Positions 6,637 to 7,854 of a stretch of 7,854 bases of DNA are shown here, in pieces. Within the stretch, counting starts at the first letter, position 1. Every line of letters begins with the position of its first letter. Below the pieces are notes generated by a model, which was not told the origin of the DNA, searched no databases, and saw only the letters and a program-made list of their open reading frames with translations. Made by a program: the position numbers and the translations under genes. This DNA is from Candidatus Bathyarchaeota archaeon (lineage in GTDB: Archaea; Thermoproteota; Bathyarchaeia; TCS64). The DNA lies in contig DUKA01000200.1 in NCBI GenBank assembly GCA_013329615.1, positions 7,989 through 15,842 on the forward strand, read 5' to 3'.

Positions 6637-7045
6637 TCAGGCTCAGGTACTTGACCGCGAGCTCCTCGCTCATGCTCTTGAGGTTGTAGCCTACGTCGTC
6701 TGTGGTCAGTATGCCGGCGACGTGGTCCTTGTCGTTGATGACTACGAGGCGCCTTATCTTGTGCTCGTTCATGGTCTCTACGGCGTCCTCGACCTCGCAG
6801 TGGATACTGACGGCGATCACGGGCTTGGTGCATATGTCCGCCGCCATGAGCTTCTTCGAGTCCTTCCCGGGCGCGAGTACCCTGTGGACGAGGTCGCGCT
6901 CGGTGACTATGCCCACCGGTTTGCCGTTCGTCACGAGGATTACGCTGCTTATCCCCTTTTCGCGCATGATGTTCGCCACCTCGTCCACCCTCGCCGCGGG
7001 GCTCATGGTGACGGGTGCCTTCGTCATGATGTCGGAGACTCGCAT
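6623..7045 (-). CDS. Two-CBS-domain protein
   Basis: Stand-alone CBS-pair protein of 140 residues, probably a cytoplasmic adenine-nucleotide-binding regulator. CBS1 spans about 1-60: MRVSDIMTKAPVTMSPAARVDEVANIMREKGISSVILV, then GKPVGIVTERDLVHRVL. CBS2 spans about 68-130: DICTKPVIAVSIHCEVEDAVETMNEHKIRRLVVI, then VAGILTTDDV. The G-I-V-T-E-R-D and G-I-L-T-T-D-D turns carry the Thr/Asp positions that usually contact ribose or phosphate. There is no fused catalytic or DNA-binding domain. The ATG at 7043-7045 has no Shine-Dalgarno; a TATA-like TTTACTAT about 30 nt upstream suggests a nearly leaderless mRNA. It starts 45 nt after the ComB-like stop on the same strand, so read-through is also possible. 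Its partner is unknown. Confidence 0.95.
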   Translation of the reverse strand: MRVSDIMTKAPVTMSPAARVDEVANIMREKGISSVILVTNGKPVGIVTERDLVHRVLAPGKDSKKLMAADICTKPVIAVSIHCEVEDAVETMNEHKIRRLVVINDKDHVAGILTTDDVGYNLKSMSEELAVKYLSLTKRK

Positions 7046-7073
7046 GAGAATCGAATAAATGTTGGGCGGGGTG

Positions 7074-7081
7074 ATAGTAAA
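7074..7081 (-). promoter_or_regulatory. Possible TATA box for the CBS gene
   Basis: The minus strand reads TTTACTAT, centred about 32 nt before the ATG, which would give a transcript with a leader of roughly 5 nt. A second A/T block, ATTTATTCG, sits about 8-16 nt before the ATG, too close to be the promoter of this start. The box overlaps only the short gap after the ComB-like gene. Confidence 0.35.
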
Positions 7082-7090
7082 GACTGTCGA

Positions 7091-7771
7091 TCAGGCCCTC
7101 TCGATGTGCATGGGGTCGTCTTTAACGACCTTGAGGGCGAATGGGAATCTGTCGAGGCTCATGGCGGCGTGGAAGTCGCCCTCCCTGAAGCTCGTCTGTG
7201 TCTTGTCGAAGAACTTGGCGCCCTGCGGGTCAGCTCTGATGCGGCGCGCCATGTCTTGGAAGTCGGGCTTCCCGCCGCGTAGCCGGGCCTCTAGGTATTC
7301 AGCGCACAGCTCGTCCTCGATGGCCTCGTAGTCTCCCTCCCAGCCCATCGCCACGATGGAGACCACGGCGGGGTTCTTTTTCTTTATGTACTTGACCGTA
7401 GCCTCGGCTAGGACGAAGCTACTGAGGAGTATCTCGTCCGCCCCCGAGGCGGCAAGTATGCCCTGTACGCCGCTGCTGGTGCGCTGGATCACGGTCTTGC
7501 CCTTGAAGTTGACTCGGCTTACTTCGTCGGGGCTGTTGCCGTAATCGAATCCGGGGACCTTGTGGCCGTGTACCTCGCCCATGACTATCCAGTCGGGGTG
7601 CCTGCGGCGGAGTTCGAGTGCCTCGTCGACGCCTCCGACGGGGAGGATCGTCTTGGCTCCGTTGGCGACGACGAAGGCGGCGGTCGTGAATGCGCGAAAG
7701 ACGTCTATGATGACCGCGGTGCCCGTCGCCTTGCGTGCGCCTTCGAGGAGGCTGAGCCGCCATATCTCCAT
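7091..7771 (-). CDS. ComB-like 2-phosphosulfolactate phosphatase family protein
   Basis: Member of the ComB family, Mg-dependent phosphatases that convert 2-phosphosulfolactate to sulfolactate in coenzyme M synthesis; 226 residues, near family length. Recognisable blocks are VIIDVFRAFTTAAF (20-33), MGEVHGHKVPGFDYGNSPDEV (64-84), KTVIQRTSSGVQGI (92-105), SSFVLAEATVKYI (117-129) and an acidic AIEDELCAEYLEARLRG (150-166). The QRTSSG block differs from the TTNGT version I recall for methanogen ComB and matches a subgroup found in organisms not known to make coenzyme M, so the reaction here is uncertain. ATG at 7769-7771, with AGGAG 10 nt upstream inside the end of the preceding gene, 3 nt after its stop, implying one operon with it. 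No comA, comC or methanogenesis gene lies in the window. The symbol is left blank because function is unproven. Confidence 0.9.
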   Translation of the reverse strand: MEIWRLSLLEGARKATGTAVIIDVFRAFTTAAFVVANGAKTILPVGGVDEALELRRRHPDWIVMGEVHGHKVPGFDYGNSPDEVSRVNFKGKTVIQRTSSGVQGILAASGADEILLSSFVLAEATVKYIKKKNPAVVSIVAMGWEGDYEAIEDELCAEYLEARLRGGKPDFQDMARRIRADPQGAKFFDKTQTSFREGDFHAAMSLDRFPFALKVVKDDPMHIERA

Positions 7772-7774
7772 CGG

Positions 7775-7854
7775 CTAGATGCTCCTGTTTACCTCTACTG
7801 TGCCCGCCTTCATGACGAGGCGTATCTTCGCCTTGTCTTGGAGCACCTTTATGT
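7775..7854 (-). CDS. C-terminal end of a probable amidohydrolase (partial)
   Basis: Only the last 25 codons and the TAG stop (7775-7777) are inside the window; the gene runs off the right edge. The visible tail includes VLQDKAKIRLVMKAGTVEVN. The pattern V-L-Q-D-x-x-x-I-R-x-V-M-K-x-G is typical of the C-terminal composite beta domain of imidazolonepropionase/prolidase-type amidohydrolases (usually ending VMKDGK). The stop lies 3 nt from the ComB-like ATG, and its last codons contain that gene's Shine-Dalgarno, so the two are likely translationally coupled. Family assignment rests on a short tail. Confidence 0.6.
   Translation of the reverse strand, partial: IKVLQDKAKIRLVMKAGTVEVNRSI

Noticed and set aside
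6611..7282. Plus-strand open frame of 223 codons
   Set aside because: It runs antisense through the CBS gene and half of the ComB-like gene, both with strong family motifs. Its product is a His/Val/Asp-rich shadow with no recognisable domain.

Overview
The window looks like compact archaeal chromosome, about 58-60% GC by eye. The evidence is an intronless type II tRNA-Ser(GGA) gene with its CCA encoded, A/T-rich TATA-like boxes placed 20-30 nt before several starts, some starts with no usable Shine-Dalgarno, likely GTG and TTG starts, and a small protein resembling an archaea-only family (DUF2153). I cannot fix the lineage. A Thermoproteota/Bathyarchaeia-type organism is a guess, not a result.

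Layout, left to right. (1) A minus-strand M19 (membrane-dipeptidase family) dipeptidase is divergent from a plus-strand membrane-anchored solute-binding-type protein (Peripla_BP_6 / Leu-Ile-Val-binding fold). They share a short A/T-rich promoter region at about 1087-1112. (2) The binding protein converges, with a 3-nt gap, on a minus-strand DUF2153-like helical protein. That gene is divergent from tRNA-Ser(GGA), and a single palindromic TTTAAA box lies between the two. (3) Just after the tRNA, a 54-residue plus-strand ORF encodes a tiny two-helix membrane protein. (4) A minus-strand pair follows: a class I/II aminotransferase, then 9 nt later a membrane-anchored metallo-beta-lactamase-fold hydrolase. 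A plus-strand MFS transporter is divergent from this pair. (5) The MFS gene overlaps by 14 nt the end of a convergent two-CBS-domain protein. Upstream of that on the minus strand lie a ComB-like (2-phosphosulfolactate phosphatase family) gene and the last 25 codons of a probable amidohydrolase.

The genes read as small-molecule and amino-acid metabolism: peptide cleavage and ligand binding, transamination with a nearby exported hydrolase and a transporter, and a ComB-family phosphatase. No mobile element, CRISPR array, toxin-antitoxin pair or defence island is visible. There is no gene-free stretch longer than about 125 nt.

Points worth a second look are the small membrane ORF, the aminotransferase's Leu where the family normally has the cofactor-contacting Tyr, the ComB homologue of the non-canonical subgroup, the orphan binding protein without transporter partners, and the shared promoter box. 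I did not find convincing evidence of a wholly new multi-gene system.
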